64,000 nucleotides of DNA, from the NCBI RefSeq assembly GCF_026625785.1, contig NZ_CP113063.1, positions 2,666,001 to 2,730,000 on the forward strand, given 5' to 3'. Source of the stretch: Gordonia sp. SL306 (GTDB taxonomy: Bacteria > Actinomycetota > Actinomycetes > Mycobacteriales > Mycobacteriaceae). This document shows positions 63,041 to 64,000 of the stretch, in pieces. Within the stretch, counting starts at the first letter, position 1, and each line of letters begins with the position of its first letter. A program made the position numbers and the translations under genes. Below the pieces are notes generated by a model. The model saw only the letters and a program-made list of their open reading frames with translations, had not been told where the DNA came from and did no database searches.

Positions 63041-64000
63041 ATGAACGGGCGAACGATCGCGACAGCCGCACTGGGTCAGTTCAAGAAGGCACGGGTGGCC
63101 TATCTCAAGATGCGTGGGCAGACACCCGACAGCGTGGCCGAACAGCGTGTGGCCGCAGGCACCTCGTGGGACGAGTTCTGCGACACCCTGAAATCGGCTG
63201 GGGCGGCGATCGTGTTCCCCGGCACGCCCACCGACCCACTGTCCCAGGCCGAGGGCTACCGCTACCTGAGCAGGTTGACGCGGGCCGGACTGGAGGCCTT
63301 CGTCGAGTACGCCGATCCGCGGGCGCCGGTGTTGCGACGCATGATCCACGAGACCGCCAAGATGGGGTCGGACAACCCGGACAACCATTACCTGAACGCC
63401 ACCCTCGACGGCACGCTCGACTATCGCATCACCGGAACCCGCGGCACCGTCGACTATCTCGGATTCGGCACCCAGGAAGGCAATTACGGTGAAGGTGGCC
63501 AGATGCCGACCACCGGATACGTGGAGGCGGCGGACCTCGACATCGAGCCCGACGGTCGTTTCGAACTCGTCCTGAGCGCCACCGAGCACGAGGGCAACTG
63601 GCTCCCGATGACGTCGGAGACCGGTTTGCTGATCGTCCGTCAGACCTTCGCCGACCGGGCCACCGAGATTCCGGCCGAGTTGCACATCGAACTGCTCGAC
63701 GGTTCGGCGTCACCCGCGCCGTTGACCTCGGCCCAGCTCGACGCCGGACTCGGCAAGGCGAGCCTCCTCGTCGCAGGCGCGTCGATGCTCTTCGCGAAAT
63801 GGGCACGCGACTTCCAGAAGCACACCAACGAGTTGCCGATGTTCGACCCGGAGCGCTCCACCAAGGCAGGCGGCGACCCGAACATCATCTACTACCACAG
63901 CTATTGGAGGCTGGGGCCGGACGAGGCGCTGGTGATCGAGAGCGAGATCCCGGAATGCGACGGCTGGAACTTCCAGCTGGACAACCACTGGCTCGAGTCC
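63041..64000 (+). CDS. DUF1214 domain protein, 3' end outside the window
   Basis: The frame is open from ATG 63041 (AAGGTGGGCG just upstream) to the right edge, at least 320 codons. The N-terminal helical part (QFKKARVAYLKMRG) is followed by a beta-rich domain (TLDGTLDYRITGTRGTVDYLG) and the DUF1214-type segments GNWLPMTSETGLLIVRQTF and IIYYHSYWRLGPDEALVI. No signal peptide. Role unknown; related in domain content to the protein at 6129-7460. Divergent from the ACAD pair. Confidence 0.8.
   Translation, partial: MNGRTIATAALGQFKKARVAYLKMRGQTPDSVAEQRVAAGTSWDEFCDTLKSAGAAIVFPGTPTDPLSQAEGYRYLSRLTRAGLEAFVEYADPRAPVLRRMIHETAKMGSDNPDNHYLNATLDGTLDYRITGTRGTVDYLGFGTQEGNYGEGGQMPTTGYVEAADLDIEPDGRFELVLSATEHEGNWLPMTSETGLLIVRQTFADRATEIPAELHIELLDGSASPAPLTSAQLDAGLGKASLLVAGASMLFAKWARDFQKHTNELPMFDPERSTKAGGDPNIIYYHSYWRLGPDEALVIESEIPECDGWNFQLDNHWLES

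Overview
The window is a GC-rich, gene-dense stretch of actinobacterial chromosome. Many start codons are GTG, Shine-Dalgarno sites are of the GGAG type, and several adjacent genes overlap by exactly 4 bp (ATGA or GTGA). A DUF222/HNH '13E12' protein sits behind a mycobacterial-type SOS box. There are also a HelD-type RNA polymerase motor, an F420/LLM oxidoreductase, a secreted GMC cholesterol oxidase and a carotenoid cluster. Together these suggest a mycolic-acid actinomycete, most likely Gordonia or a near relative. That genus call is inference from gene content; no rRNA or tRNA is present to fix it. I saw no prophage, insertion sequence or CRISPR array.

Layout. (A) 1-7460: a TetR gene cut by the left edge faces a six-gene operon (VOC enzyme, two acyl-CoA ligases, enolase-superfamily enzyme, ketopantoate-reductase-like enzyme, DUF1254/1214 protein). 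It looks like a catabolic route for an unknown carboxylic acid. (B) 7477-11937: methyltransferase, LysR regulator, alpha/beta hydrolase coupled to a quercetinase-like bicupin, and a small conserved protein. (C) 11975-18665: an IclR regulator faces an operon for a PEP-mutase/isocitrate-lyase-family lyase, two aconitase-type hydratase subunits, a carboxylate transporter and an acyl-CoA ligase. The order fits hydration and retro-aldol cleavage of a branched dicarboxylic acid. (D) 19208-19834: a secreted transglycosylase behind a long structured leader. (E) 19938-28036: an aromatic-degradation cluster with two SDRs and a LysR on one strand, and a flavin monooxygenase, extradiol dioxygenase, FAH hydrolase, cyclase-family hydrolase and C-C hydrolase on the other.

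(F) 28112-36286: the SOS-box 13E12 gene, HelD, cholesterol oxidase with a TetR regulator, and CinA. (G) 36346-42050: a glycine-betaine-type demethylation operon (dimethylglycine oxidase, sarcosine oxidase, Rieske oxygenase, IclR regulator) behind a tandem palindromic operator. (H) 42124-52125: small regulator/effector modules, namely an orphan ACP, an LLM enzyme, a secreted zinc protease, glutathione peroxidase, GntR+MFS, TetR+membrane protein, ferredoxin reductase and ROK+MFS. Several have clear palindromic operators.

(I) 52209-60592: a carotenoid cluster in two convergent operons. The plus-strand operon is crtE, crtA-like, cruF (frameshifted), a GT2 glycosyltransferase and a crtD-like desaturase; the minus-strand operon is idi, crtB and crtI. 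No lycopene cyclase is visible. The design predicts an acyclic (psi-end) hydroxylated, ketolated and glycosylated carotenoid, probably interrupted by the cruF frameshift. (J) 60732-64000: a paired acyl-CoA dehydrogenase operon and a DUF1214 gene that runs off the right edge.
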